The position numbers and the translations under genes were made by a program. DNA of 15,424 nt from Chloroflexota bacterium (GTDB lineage Bacteria > Chloroflexota > Limnocylindria > QHBO01), in contig JAGXHP010000036.1 of assembly GCA_024636135.1 (NCBI GenBank), positions 1-15,424 of the forward strand, given 5' to 3'. Under the pieces are notes generated by a model. It worked only from the letters and a program-made list of their open reading frames with translations, was not told the DNA's origin and did no database searches. Each line of letters begins with the position of its first letter. The first letter of the stretch is position 1. Positions 1 to 7,539 of the stretch are shown here, piece after piece.

Positions 1-488
1 AGGGCGCTCGTCGGCTCGTCGAGATACACGACCTCCGGCTCGTGGAGCAGTGCCCGCGCGATCGCGACCTTCTGGCGCATCCCCTTGCTGAAGCCGCCCA
101 CGCGCCGGTCGCCGGCATCGGGCAGGCCAACGATCCCGAGATAGCGGTCCACGGCCCGTCGCAGGTTCGCGCCGCGCAGTCCGTAGAGGCGACCGTAGTA
201 GCCCAGGTTCTGGCGCGCGGTGAGCTTGTCGTGCAGCCCGGGGGCCTCGGTCAGGACGCCGGTCATGGCACGGATCTTCTGCGAGTCGGGGCCGAGCGCC
301 AGCCCGTTGATGCGTGCCGAGCCATTGGACGGCCCGATGAGTCCGGCCAGCATGCGGATCGAGGTCGTCTTGCCCGCGCCGTTCGGCCCGAGCATCCCGA
401 AGACCTCGCCGTCGCCGACCGTGAACGACAGGTCATGGACCGCCGTGAGGTCCCGGAAGCGCTTCGTCAGCGCCAGGGACTCGATCAT
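1..488 (-). CDS. ABC-2-type transporter ATP-binding protein (3' end cut by window edge)
   Basis: About 162 N-terminal residues of an ABC ATPase are visible and the rest lies left of the window. In order: Walker A GPNGAGKTT (residues ~34-42), the family's TEAPGLHDKLT segment where the Q-loop sits (Glu replaces Gln, as is common in ABC-2 exporters), signature FSKGMRQKVAIARAL (~133-147), and Walker B VVYLDEPTSAL at the edge. The SKGM..K form of the signature is typical of drug, polyketide or membrane-component exporters rather than importers. The ATG at 486-488 overlaps the TGA of the upstream MacB-type ATPase (ATGA), so translation is probably coupled. Its membrane partner should be the next gene off the left edge. 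The substrate cannot be told from sequence. Confidence is high for the family and low for any specific cargo. Confidence 0.93.
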   Translation of the reverse strand, partial: MIESLALTKRFRDLTAVHDLSFTVGDGEVFGMLGPNGAGKTTSIRMLAGLIGPSNGSARINGLALGPDSQKIRAMTGVLTEAPGLHDKLTARQNLGYYGRLYGLRGANLRRAVDRYLGIVGLPDAGDRRVGGFSKGMRQKVAIARALLHEPEVVYLDEPTSA

Positions 489-1276
489 CGGGCCCGCGCT
501 CGCTCGAGCATGCCGCCCAGGCGTGCCCAGACGCGCCCTCCGCCGGCGGCGGTCGACGCGGCCTCGCCGGAGAGCGCTCGCTCGAAGGCCCGCGACCCTC
601 GTGGCTCGTCCGCGATGACCACACCGTCGGAGAGGCGCACCACGCGGTCCGTCGCGCCGGCCACGCCGGCGTCGTGGGTCACGATGATGATCGTCACGCC
701 ACGGTCGCGGTTCAGGCCGCGGAGCGTCTCCATGATCGTGTCCGCTGTCGTGGAATCGAGCTCTCCGGTCGGCTCGTCGGCCAGCACCACGGCGGGATCG
801 TTGACGAGGGCGCGCGCGATCGCGACGCGCTGCTGCTCCCCACCCGACAGCTCGGTGGGCCGATGCCCGGCCCGACTGCCCAACTCGACCAGCTCGAGCA
901 GGTCGAGCGCATCCTGGCGTCCGCGCGGCCTTCGCGGGCCGTAGCGCAGCGGGAGCATGACGTTCTCGAGTGCGGTGAGCGTCGGGATCAGGTTGAACTC
1001 CTGGAAGACGAAGCCAATGCGCTCGCGGCGGATCTGCGCCAGCTCACCGTCGGATGCGCCGATGACCGTCTGGCCGTCGATGGCCAAGTTCCCGTCCGTC
1101 GGCCGCAGCAGACAGCCCAGGAGGTCGAGGAGCGTCGTCTTGCCCGATCCCGATCGGCCCATGATGGCCATGAACTCCCCCGCCTCGACGGCGAGCGAGA
1201 TGCCATTCACCGCGCGCACCTCGCCCGCGCCGCGGCGATAGACCTTCGTCAGGCCATCGGCCTCGAGAATGGCCAT
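485..1276 (-). CDS. MacB/LolD-type ABC transporter ATP-binding protein
   Basis: A complete 263-residue ATPase. Visible motifs are Walker A GRSGSGKTT (40-48), Q-loop Gln92 in GFVFQEFNLIP, signature LSGGEQQRVAIARAL (143-157), Walker B VVLADEPTGELDS (163-175) and switch His201 in IIIVTHD. The GELDS and SGGEQQR wording is diagnostic for the MacB/LolD/FtsE class that pairs with FtsX-fold permeases as a mechanotransmitter exporter. The core ends near residue 225. A roughly 38-residue Ala/Arg/Gly-rich tail follows, which most family members lack; its role is unknown. The ATG overlaps the stop of the permease gene by one base (TGATG) and the gene's own stop overlaps the next ATPase, so all three are one transcription unit. 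The cargo is unknown. Confidence 0.95.
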   Translation of the reverse strand: MAILEADGLTKVYRRGAGEVRAVNGISLAVEAGEFMAIMGRSGSGKTTLLDLLGCLLRPTDGNLAIDGQTVIGASDGELAQIRRERIGFVFQEFNLIPTLTALENVMLPLRYGPRRPRGRQDALDLLELVELGSRAGHRPTELSGGEQQRVAIARALVNDPAVVLADEPTGELDSTTADTIMETLRGLNRDRGVTIIIVTHDAGVAGATDRVVRLSDGVVIADEPRGSRAFERALSGEAASTAAGGGRVWARLGGMLERARAR

Positions 1277-2439
1277 CAGGTGCTTCGCAGCGCCATGACG
1301 GGATCGAGGCGCGCGGCGCGGAGCGCGGGGTAGATGCCGGCGAGGGCTCCGAGAATCGTGGCGAACAGGAAGCTCCGCAGCAGGAGCACCGGCGTGAGCA
1401 GGAAGACGCTCGTCCCCGATCCGGCGGTCTGCGCGTTGAGGATCACGACGAGCAGCGCGCCGAGCCCCAGGCCGATGAGCCCGCCGATGGCACCGAGGAG
1501 CGTCGCCTCGATGACGAACTCGCGCAGGATCGCGCGCGTCGGCGCGCCGACGGCCTTCTTGATGCCGATCTCCCGCACGCGTTCGCTGACCGTCATGACC
1601 ATGGTGTTGATCACCGACAGGCCCCCGACGATCACCGCGATCACGCTCGCTCCGACGATGATCAGGTTGAACACGATGCTGGCCTGTCCGATCTGGTCGG
1701 CGACCTCGGCGGGGGTCACCGCGCGCACGCCATCGACCGCGTCCCCGATGGCGGCGGCGACCGCATCGGCTTCGTCGAGGTCGATCGGGAAGACCTCGAC
1801 CTGCGTGGCGAGCTCATCGGTCCGCTCCTGGAACGCGTCCGGCACCGATTCGACGTAGATGGCCTGGGCATCGGCGAGGGGCACGTACGCGATCTTGTCC
1901 GGGAAGGTCAGTGTGCGCTCGAGGACGCCGATGATCTCGAAGGGGCGGTCGCGCATCGTGAACTCGTCGCCGACGCGCAGGTCGTAGCGCTCGGCGAGGT
2001 CCGCGCCGATGACCGTGACGCCGCGTTCATCGGCCTCGAGCAGCCGCCCGGCGTCGACCCGCAGCTCCACCGCATCGTCGTACCAGGTCTCGGGCTCGAT
2101 CCCGGTCAGCAGCTCGGGGATGTCGAAGCCGCCCGCCTCGCCGGGGTTGAGCAGGGTCTGCAGCACGGGCGTCGCGCGATCGACGCCCGGCAGCTCCTCG
2201 ATCCGCTCCACGATGTCGCGGGTGACCGGTCGCGAGCTGGCCTGGAAGCCCGACGCGGCTCCGGAGTCGAAGACGAAGATGCGGGTGCGGAAGTACTCGT
2301 CCCCGCCGTCCACCAGGACGTTGAGCTTCTCGGCGAGGGCGCCCATGACCGTGAGCGCGAAGACGCCGATCACGATCCCCAGGATCGTGAGGGCCGTGCG
2401 CAGCGGACGGCGCCAGATGTTGTTGATGGCTTCGTTCAT
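1276..2439 (-). CDS. MacB/FtsX-type ABC transporter permease
   Basis: I start this at the ATG at 2437-2439, giving 387 residues beginning MNEAINNIWRRPLRTALTIL, the usual N-terminus of MacB-type permeases. An ATG three codons upstream (2446-2448) is possible; the open frame extends further but with non-protein-like Arg/Pro-rich sequence. Layout: TM1 (~15-36), an extracytoplasmic MacB-PCD-like domain (~40-255), then the FtsX core with three TM segments. The conserved coupling stretch SERVREIGIKKAVGAPTR follows TM2, and the family-typical YPALRAARLDPVMALR closes the protein. It should form the dimeric membrane part of an exporter with the ATPase encoded immediately downstream. In Gram-positive-like or monoderm bacteria such systems export peptides, lipids or antibiotics, or sense envelope stress; the cargo here is not evident. 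Confidence 0.93.
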   Translation of the reverse strand: MNEAINNIWRRPLRTALTILGIVIGVFALTVMGALAEKLNVLVDGGDEYFRTRIFVFDSGAASGFQASSRPVTRDIVERIEELPGVDRATPVLQTLLNPGEAGGFDIPELLTGIEPETWYDDAVELRVDAGRLLEADERGVTVIGADLAERYDLRVGDEFTMRDRPFEIIGVLERTLTFPDKIAYVPLADAQAIYVESVPDAFQERTDELATQVEVFPIDLDEADAVAAAIGDAVDGVRAVTPAEVADQIGQASIVFNLIIVGASVIAVIVGGLSVINTMVMTVSERVREIGIKKAVGAPTRAILREFVIEATLLGAIGGLIGLGLGALLVVILNAQTAGSGTSVFLLTPVLLLRSFLFATILGALAGIYPALRAARLDPVMALRST

Positions 2440-2450
2440 GGGACCCATCA

Positions 2451-2456
2451 ATGCTA
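2451..2456 (-). promoter_or_regulatory. Putative -10 box (TAGCAT) of the export operon
   Basis: TAGCAT on the minus strand lies 11 nt before the ATG at 2439. A start site six or so bases downstream would leave only a few nucleotides of leader. No Shine-Dalgarno sequence is seen before either candidate ATG. A GGCGCC hexamer (2473-2478) sits 16 nt upstream, in the -35 zone. This is prediction from motif and spacing only. Confidence 0.35.
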
Positions 2457-2472
2457 GCGGGGAACGTTTGGA

Positions 2473-2498
2473 GGCGCCCACGGACCTCGATCGGCGCC
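2473..2498. promoter_or_regulatory. Paired GGCGCC element in the divergent promoter region
   Basis: Two copies of the palindromic hexamer GGCGCC occur at 2473-2478 and 2493-2498, exactly 20 bp apart (about two helical turns). They lie between the export operon and the Nudix-topoisomerase pair. Each copy falls in the -35 zone of one of the two predicted promoters. The same pair at the same spacing occurs upstream of glgC (9383-9408). It could be an operator for a dimeric regulator or a chance pair in GC-rich DNA. It could also fold as a 6-bp stem with a 14-nt loop. Confidence 0.4.
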
Positions 2499-2516
2499 AA
2501 CGGTGACATCTTCGGA

Positions 2517-2522
2517 TAGGCT
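2517..2522 (+). promoter_or_regulatory. Putative -10 box (TAGGCT), leaderless promoter of the Nudix gene
   Basis: TAGGCT fits TANNNT and is followed by exactly six nucleotides before the ATG at 2529. Transcription would therefore start at or next to the start codon. No Shine-Dalgarno-like purine run precedes the ATG. No good TTGACA-like -35 hexamer is visible; the region instead carries GGCGCC at 2493-2498. Confidence 0.5.
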
Positions 2523-2528
2523 CACCCG

Positions 2529-3101
2529 ATGAAGGAGCGAACCCTGGCCAGCACCCGGCCCTGGAGCGGACGACGGGTTGGCGTCCGCGTCGACGAGGTC
2601 GAGCGCGCCGACGGCCACCGAACCACCCGCGAGGTGATCGAGCACCCGGGGGCCGTCGCCATCCTGGCATGGGACGGCGAGCGGCTGGCCATGGTGAGCC
2701 AGTGGCGTCACGCGACCGGCCAGGAGCTCCTCGAGCTCCCCGCCGGCACGCTCGAGCCCGACGAGCCCCCGGCCGAGACTGCCCGTCGCGAGCTGGCCGA
2801 GGAGGTCGGCCTGGCGGCCGCCGGATGGGAGGCGGGTCCGAGCTTCTTCACGGCACCGGGCTTCTGCACCGAGCTGATGCACCTGTTTCTCGCCACGGAG
2901 CTGGACGAGAGCGCCGCCGAGTCGGATGCCGACGAGCAGCTCGAACCATCCTGGATGACGCTGTCGGACGCACTCGCCGCGGTCGACGACGGGCGCATCG
3001 TCGACGCAAAGTCGATGGCCGGCATCGGGTGGCTGGAGCGCCGCGTTCGCGCTGACCCCGGCGGGGTGGCAAGCCGGTTGCCGAGGGATCCGGCGAGATG
3101 A
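2529..3101 (+). CDS. Nudix hydrolase, ADP-ribose / ADP-sugar pyrophosphatase family
   Basis: 190 residues, the usual size for NudF/ADPRase-type Nudix enzymes. The Nudix box is perfect: G-x5-E-x7-REL-AEE-V-G-L, beginning at GTLEPDE (~residue 72) and ending EEVGL. The preceding beta-strand segment VIEHPGAVAILAWDG and the MVSQWRHATGQELLELPAG run are characteristic of ADP-ribose/ADP-sugar pyrophosphatases, as is the FFTAPGFCTELMHLFLA stretch after the box. The expected reaction is Mg2+-dependent hydrolysis of ADP-ribose, or of an ADP-sugar such as ADP-glucose, to AMP plus sugar phosphate in the cytoplasm. The choice between these substrates cannot be made from motifs. Its TGA overlaps the ATG of topoisomerase IB (ATGA). 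The start is supported by a TANNNT box six bases upstream and by the lack of any better start. Confidence 0.92.
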   Translation: MKERTLASTRPWSGRRVGVRVDEVERADGHRTTREVIEHPGAVAILAWDGERLAMVSQWRHATGQELLELPAGTLEPDEPPAETARRELAEEVGLAAAGWEAGPSFFTAPGFCTELMHLFLATELDESAAESDADEQLEPSWMTLSDALAAVDDGRIVDAKSMAGIGWLERRVRADPGGVASRLPRDPAR

Positions 3102-4183
3102 CGATCGAGCTCGACGATCCCGAGGCAGCCGCCGAAGAGGCAGGACTGCGCTACGTTTCCGATTCCCTGCCGGGTGTTCGTCGCCGGCGGTCCGGGAAGG
3201 GCTTCAGCTACCTCGGACCGGACGGCAGGCGGATCACGGACGCGGGCCGGATCGCGTGGTTCCGTGGACTGGCCATTCCGCCGGCCTGGACCGACGTGTG
3301 GATCTCGCCGATCAAGCGGGGCCACATCCAGGCGACCGGGCGGGACGCACGCCGGCGCAAGCAGTATCGGTATCACCCACGCTGGCGCGAGGTCCGCGAC
3401 GCGGCGAAGTACGACCGCCTGATCGATTTCGCTCGCGCGTTGCCGCGGATTCGCCGTCGGACCGATCGCGACCTCCGACGACGCGGCCTCCCGCGCGAGA
3501 AGGTCCTGGCGCTCGTGATCCGGCTCCTCGAGGCCACGCTCATCCGCGTGGGAAATGACGAGTACGCCCGCGAGAACAGCAGCTATGGACTCTCCACGCT
3601 GAAGGACCGCCACGCGGAGGTGAAGGGCGCCCGGGTCAGGTTCCGGTTTCGCGGCAAGGCGGGCAAGGAGCACGAGATCGATGTCCAGGATCGACGCCTG
3701 GCGAGGCTCGTCAAGCAGTGCCAGGAGATCCCGGGGCAGGAGCTGTTCCAGTACATCGACGCCGACGGAACGCGCCAGGACGTCACGTCGGGTGACGTGA
3801 ACGACTATTTGCGGGAGGTCAGCGGCCAGGACTTCACGGCCAAGGACTTCCGGACCTGGGCCGGGACCGTGGCCGCCTCGATGGCCCTCAGCGAGTTCAC
3901 CCAGATCGACGACGAGGCCGGCCGCAAGACGGCAATCGTGCGCGCCATCGAGGAGGTGGCCGAGCAGCTCGGCAACACGCCGACGGTGTGCCGCGCCTGC
4001 TACGTGCATCCTCACCTGCTCGAGTCCTACCTCGACGGAACCCTCGTGCAGGCCCTCACGCAGCGAGCACGAGGGGTGGGCCGGGGCGCGCACGCGCTGC
4101 GACGCGAGGAGGCGGCCGTCCTCGGCCTTCTGCAGGCCCGACTGGCGCGGGAGCAGCGCAGGACGCGGAAGCGCGCGGCCTGA
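3098..4183 (+). CDS. DNA topoisomerase IB (poxvirus type)
   Basis: 361 residues, the size of bacterial homologues of vaccinia topoisomerase I. The N-terminal domain includes GKGFSYLGPDGRRITD and the LAIPPAWTDVWISP signature. The catalytic domain carries the full active-site set: Arg150 in LIRVGNDEYARENSSYG, Lys187 in FRGKAGKEH, Arg252 in KDFRTWAGT, and the nucleophile Tyr302 in CRACYVHP. The enzyme would relax positive and negative supercoils through a 3'-phosphotyrosyl intermediate without ATP or metal. Residues after ~320 form a basic, Arg-rich tail that may help DNA binding. It overlaps the Nudix gene by 4 bp, so the two are co-translated. It converges on the TPR gene with only 3 bp between the two stop codons. 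Confidence 0.96.
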   Translation: MTIELDDPEAAAEEAGLRYVSDSLPGVRRRRSGKGFSYLGPDGRRITDAGRIAWFRGLAIPPAWTDVWISPIKRGHIQATGRDARRRKQYRYHPRWREVRDAAKYDRLIDFARALPRIRRRTDRDLRRRGLPREKVLALVIRLLEATLIRVGNDEYARENSSYGLSTLKDRHAEVKGARVRFRFRGKAGKEHEIDVQDRRLARLVKQCQEIPGQELFQYIDADGTRQDVTSGDVNDYLREVSGQDFTAKDFRTWAGTVAASMALSEFTQIDDEAGRKTAIVRAIEEVAEQLGNTPTVCRACYVHPHLLESYLDGTLVQALTQRARGVGRGAHALRREEAAVLGLLQARLAREQRRTRKRAA

Positions 4184-4186
4184 GGC

Positions 4187-4567
4187 TCAGGCGGCGTCCA
4201 CCACGCGAGCGAGCGCGCGCTGGTACGCCTCGTTGTCCGGGCTGAGCAGGACGGCCATGCGGAGGTGGCGACGGGCGGCCACCGCGTCGCCGATCCTGGC
4301 GCTCGACAGCCCGAGGCCGAAGTGCGCATAGTGCGCGACGGGATCGGCTTCGACGATGGCCGCGAAACGCTGCGCGGCGGTCGCGTGATCGCCCAAGTTG
4401 AAGTACGCCTGTCCCAGGGCCTCGAGGATGGAGGCCTTGCCCGGTTCCATGGCCAGGGCTCGCTCGAGCAGGACGGCCGCGGCTCCGGGATGCCTGTCGG
4501 CGAGCATCTGTGATCCGCGTCGGAACAGCTCGTAGGCCGACTCGCGGGCTTCGGGTCCGGGAGACAT
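4187..4567 (-). CDS. Small tetratricopeptide-repeat (TPR) protein
   Basis: 126 residues, almost entirely about three TPR units. These are roughly residues 12-42 (AYELFRRGSQML...LLERALAMEPG), 46-76 (ILEALGQAYFNLGDHATAAQ) and 80-110 (HYAHFGLGLSSARIGDAVAARRH), with the typical W/L-G-Y-A-F-A-P pattern. There is no signal peptide, membrane segment or catalytic domain, so it is probably a cytoplasmic protein-protein adaptor. It follows the nicotinate phosphoribosyltransferase gene after only 9 nt. That gap contains no Shine-Dalgarno sequence but does contain TAGGCT, six bases before the ATG, so it may have its own leaderless start or be reached by reinitiation. The partner protein is unknown. Confidence 0.85.
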   Translation of the reverse strand: MSPGPEARESAYELFRRGSQMLADRHPGAAAVLLERALAMEPGKASILEALGQAYFNLGDHATAAQRFAAIVEADPVAHYAHFGLGLSSARIGDAVAARRHLRMAVLLSPDNEAYQRALARVVDAA

Positions 4568-4573
4568 GCCGTC

Positions 4574-4579
4574 AGCCTA
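4574..4579 (-). promoter_or_regulatory. Possible -10 box (TAGGCT) for the TPR gene
   Basis: This is the same hexamer and the same six-base spacing to ATG as at the Nudix gene. Here, however, the first three bases are the TAG stop of the upstream gene. It could be a real internal leaderless promoter or a coincidence inside an operon. Confidence 0.3.
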
Positions 4580-5608
4580 GCGCTGCAGGTCGATCCGCTC
4601 CAGTCGGAGGTTCTCGGTGCGACCGGGGATGCGGCCTCGCTTGGCGACCGGCCTGCCGTCGATCTCCTTGAGATCGCCCGTGAAGTCGATCGGGCTGGCC
4701 TTGCTGATGTAGCTGCCGACGGCGAACGAGTCCACCGGCGCTCCCGCATCCTTGAAGACACCGATGCGGTCGACGTCGATCCCCCCGGAGACGACGATCT
4801 TCACGTCGGGATGGCCTGCCTGGTCGAGGCGGGCGCGAACCTCCTTGACCAGCTCGGGTGTGACCCGGCCCCGTTCCGATGGCGTATCGAGGCGGACGCC
4901 CCACAGGTGGTCCCCCAGCGCGTCCGCGACGCGCAGCGACTCCTCGGCCTCGTCCTTGAAGGTATCCACCAGCACGACGCGCGGCACGTCAGGATCGATG
5001 TGGCGGTCGAACGCCTCCGCGGCGCGCACGGTATCGCCGAAGATCAGGACCAGGGCATGCGGCATCGTCCCGGTCGGGGCGAGGCCGGCCAGCCGGGCGC
5101 CTGCGGGCGTGGATGCGCCGATGCAGCCCCCGACCACGCTGGCGTAGTCCATCTGATCGGCGACGCTCGGATGGACGTGCCGCGCACCGAAGCCGATGAC
5201 CGGGATCGGGTCGGCCGCGTCCACGATGCGTCGTGCGGCGGTCGCCCATCCCGATCCGGACGCCAGGATGCCGAGCAGCGCCGTCTCGTACAGCCCGAAC
5301 GCGGAGTAGCGGGCCTGGATGCGGAGCACGACTTCTTTCGCGGTGATGCGGTCACCGTCATGCAGCGACTCGACGATCGGGGTTGCGTGGCCGTTGGCCT
5401 CGGCGAAGATCTCGCGCAGGTACGCGATTGCCTCCTCGGCGCCGCACAGGATCCCATCGCCTCGCGCGAAGATCTCCATGGTGACGACCGGATCGAGGTG
5501 CTCGGCAGCCAGGATCGTGCGCGCCCGATCGAAGTAGACGTCGGCCGTCTCGCCGGACAGCACGTCGGCCGCCGGCAGGAAGTGCGGAGACGGGCGCTGG
5601 TTGGTCAT
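4577..5608 (-). CDS. Nicotinate phosphoribosyltransferase (short, archaeal-like form)
   Basis: 343 residues. The family motifs are ASGSGWATAARRIVDAA (~116-132), FGARHVHP (140-147), the PTGTMPHALVL stretch (178-188, with His184 a candidate for the family's functional histidine), VLVDTFKDE (212-220), LGDHLWGVRLDTPSERG (231-247), and the phosphate-binding VSGGIDVDRI with FAVGSYIS (273-302). The expected reaction is nicotinate + PRPP (with ATP) to nicotinate mononucleotide, the committing step of NAD salvage (Preiss-Handler pathway). It is shorter than E. coli PncB and resembles the compact archaeal/Thermoplasma-like group. Its ATG overlaps the stop of the secreted M1-like gene (ATGA), so translation is coupled to it. 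A quinolinate phosphoribosyltransferase-type function is less likely given the GTMPHA and DTFKDE motifs. Confidence 0.9.
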   Translation of the reverse strand: MTNQRPSPHFLPAADVLSGETADVYFDRARTILAAEHLDPVVTMEIFARGDGILCGAEEAIAYLREIFAEANGHATPIVESLHDGDRITAKEVVLRIQARYSAFGLYETALLGILASGSGWATAARRIVDAADPIPVIGFGARHVHPSVADQMDYASVVGGCIGASTPAGARLAGLAPTGTMPHALVLIFGDTVRAAEAFDRHIDPDVPRVVLVDTFKDEAEESLRVADALGDHLWGVRLDTPSERGRVTPELVKEVRARLDQAGHPDVKIVVSGGIDVDRIGVFKDAGAPVDSFAVGSYISKASPIDFTGDLKEIDGRPVAKRGRIPGRTENLRLERIDLQR

Positions 5609-7539
5609 GAGTCAGTGTAGGCGGCACGACGCCGGAAGAGCACGACCGCGAGGCCCGCCAGCAGCAGGACGACCAGGCCGGCGCTGACCGCGCGGATCAA
5701 CCCGCCGGCCTCCGCGGAGCTGAGGATGCGCTGCGCATCGGAGATGGCCTCGCCCGCTCCGCGCAGGTCGCCATCGGCGAAGCGGCCGTTGGCCAGGGCG
5801 AGCTGCTGGGCGGGATCCGGGCCGCCGATGAGCCCCAGGCGCTCGAGCAGCGTTCGCGACGCGTTCACGTCGGCTGCGGTCGCGACGTAGGCCGCGACCA
5901 CGCCCCGCTGCGCATCGAGCTCCGCAATTGCCTCCGCGCCGCCCCCGAAGGACCGATACGCCTGTTGGAGTCGTTCCGGAGCGGAGAGGCCGGCCTCCCG
6001 CATGGAGGCCAGAACCACATCCCGATCGCGCAGCCACGCCCGGGCCGCGTCGATCTGGGCCATTGCCTCCTCGAACTCCCATCCCACCATGGCCGCACGC
6101 ACGGGGTCCGGGGGACCCCAGCCGTTCGAGCCCACGACCAGCTCGTCGAACGCGGTCCGCGCGTCCCGTCGTGCCGGCAGCAGCGCCTGATCGGCCTCGG
6201 TGAAGACCCGCTCGGCGAACAGGCCGGAGAGATCGGCGCCGCTGACCGTCTCGAGCTGGTCGAGGAACGTGCGGCTGGTGAGGGGCTGCGTTGGCTGGGA
6301 GCCGTCGGTTGTCGGGTTGACATCCAGCTCCCGTGCCGCATACGGCCCGACCGAGGCGGTGACGCGACCGAGCGTCGTGCGGATGGCGTCCGGACCAACG
6401 ATCGACGCCACTTCGGCCATCATGTCCCACGACGCGGCGTGCGCGTAGCTCTCCGTCGGCGCGGAGTCCGCGGTCGCCCAGGTGTCCAGCGGGAGGGCAT
6501 CCTCGGCGCGCCGCTCAACCTCGGCGGTCGGGTTGTACGGAAGCTCGACTCCGAGATCGCCGGCAACGCGCGCGGCCGTCTCGCTCGCCATCCCCTCGCG
6601 AATCCAGCGGTCCTCGATCAGCGCGGGCGTCAGCCATACGTGCGCCACCTGGTGGATCGCGGTGAAGGGCGGCTGATCGAAGGCCACCAGGATCTCGGTG
6701 CACGCGTTCGATCGCTCGGCGAATCCGGAGGCGTCTGCCGCCACCGACTCGATGATCACGAGGCCGCCGATCCGCGGGTACGGCAGGCCGATCTCCTGCT
6801 CGAGCAGCGGAAGCGCGTCCTCCACCAGCGCGATCGTCCGCGTGCCCCAAGCCTCGTCATCGGCGAAGGCGCGAACCTGGAGATCGGCGGTTCCACCGTC
6901 GAGCGGCACCGTCGCGTGCAGGGTCGTGTAGTCGCCCGGTCGAGTCGCCGTGACGAGGGCCAGCCACTGGGCGGGGTCGTCGATCGGTCCGCTCTCGAGA
7001 TGATCCCCCACCGGGGCGAGGCGGTCGCCATCGACCCGGACCTCGTAGCCATCCGGGATCGAGACCTGCACCTCGCCGGCCGTGCCGAAGCTCCAGGCCG
7101 GGAAGACGATGACCGAGGGCCGGATTCGGAGGTCCGGATCGGAACCGTCGGCGAGCACATAGTCCAGCGAGATCTCGACGCTCTCCTCGAAGCGGAGATC
7201 CTCGCGCAGCTCGATGGTCGCGACGTTGACTTCGTTCTCGACGGCGACCGTCGCGGTGAGCTCACCCGCTGGATCCGAGGCGGCGACCGCAGACACGCCG
7301 TCATGGACCGCGACCTTCACCTCGCTGAAGACGCTGAACTGCCCCGCCGGATCAGGCGTGGTGTTCGTGAAGCCGAGCTCGACAGCGACATCGATCTCCC
7401 CATCGGCCGGACGGACCGCGTAGGAGGCGGTGGAGTCGAGCGAGTACTCCGCCGCCGAGACGGGCGTGGCGGGCGTCGCGATCGCCGCTCCGGCGACCAG
7501 CATGAGCGCCGCACCGAGGCGCGCGAGACGACGAATCAC
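5605..7539 (-). CDS. Secreted, membrane-anchored M1-like (gluzincin-fold) protein with HQVAH instead of HExxH
   Basis: I start at the GTG at 7537-7539 (644 residues) because it overlaps the upstream stop (GTGA) and opens directly with a signal peptide: RR, then a hydrophobic run (~7-20), with cleavage near TPVSA-AEY. The frame continues further upstream but only as an antisense-like extension. Residues ~30-230 look like a beta-rich ectodomain. Residues ~240-400 resemble M1-family peptidases, with IHQVAHVW (296-302), RWIREGMASETAAR (311-324) and SYAHAASWDMM (364-374). The usual catalytic Glu of HExxH is Gln297 (codon CAG at 6649-6651), while both His residues and Glu315 are kept. A helical region follows, then a C-terminal TM segment (~614-635) with a short RRR-bearing tail. 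It is thus probably a surface-anchored protein that has lost classical hydrolysis or has an altered chemistry. Confidence 0.82.
   Translation of the reverse strand: MIRRLARLGAALMLVAGAAIATPATPVSAAEYSLDSTASYAVRPADGEIDVAVELGFTNTTPDPAGQFSVFSEVKVAVHDGVSAVAASDPAGELTATVAVENEVNVATIELREDLRFEESVEISLDYVLADGSDPDLRIRPSVIVFPAWSFGTAGEVQVSIPDGYEVRVDGDRLAPVGDHLESGPIDDPAQWLALVTATRPGDYTTLHATVPLDGGTADLQVRAFADDEAWGTRTIALVEDALPLLEQEIGLPYPRIGGLVIIESVAADASGFAERSNACTEILVAFDQPPFTAIHQVAHVWLTPALIEDRWIREGMASETAARVAGDLGVELPYNPTAEVERRAEDALPLDTWATADSAPTESYAHAASWDMMAEVASIVGPDAIRTTLGRVTASVGPYAARELDVNPTTDGSQPTQPLTSRTFLDQLETVSGADLSGLFAERVFTEADQALLPARRDARTAFDELVVGSNGWGPPDPVRAAMVGWEFEEAMAQIDAARAWLRDRDVVLASMREAGLSAPERLQQAYRSFGGGAEAIAELDAQRGVVAAYVATAADVNASRTLLERLGLIGGPDPAQQLALANGRFADGDLRGAGEAISDAQRILSSAEAGGLIRAVSAGLVVLLLAGLAVVLFRRRAAYTDS

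Noticed and set aside
2440..2670. N-terminal extension of the permease frame (to 2670)
   Set aside because: The extra residues are Arg/Pro/Trp-rich, overlap the Nudix gene on the other strand, and precede the standard MNEAINNIWRRPLRT start of the family.
2708..4093. 461-codon open frame on the minus strand
   Set aside because: It is antisense to the Nudix and topoisomerase IB genes, both of which have complete catalytic motifs.
5611..5619. TACACT five bases before the NAPRTase ATG, resembling the leaderless -10 motif
   Set aside because: It lies in the last codons (Tyr-Thr) of the upstream gene, and the start overlaps that gene's stop by 4 bp, so coupled translation explains the start without a promoter.
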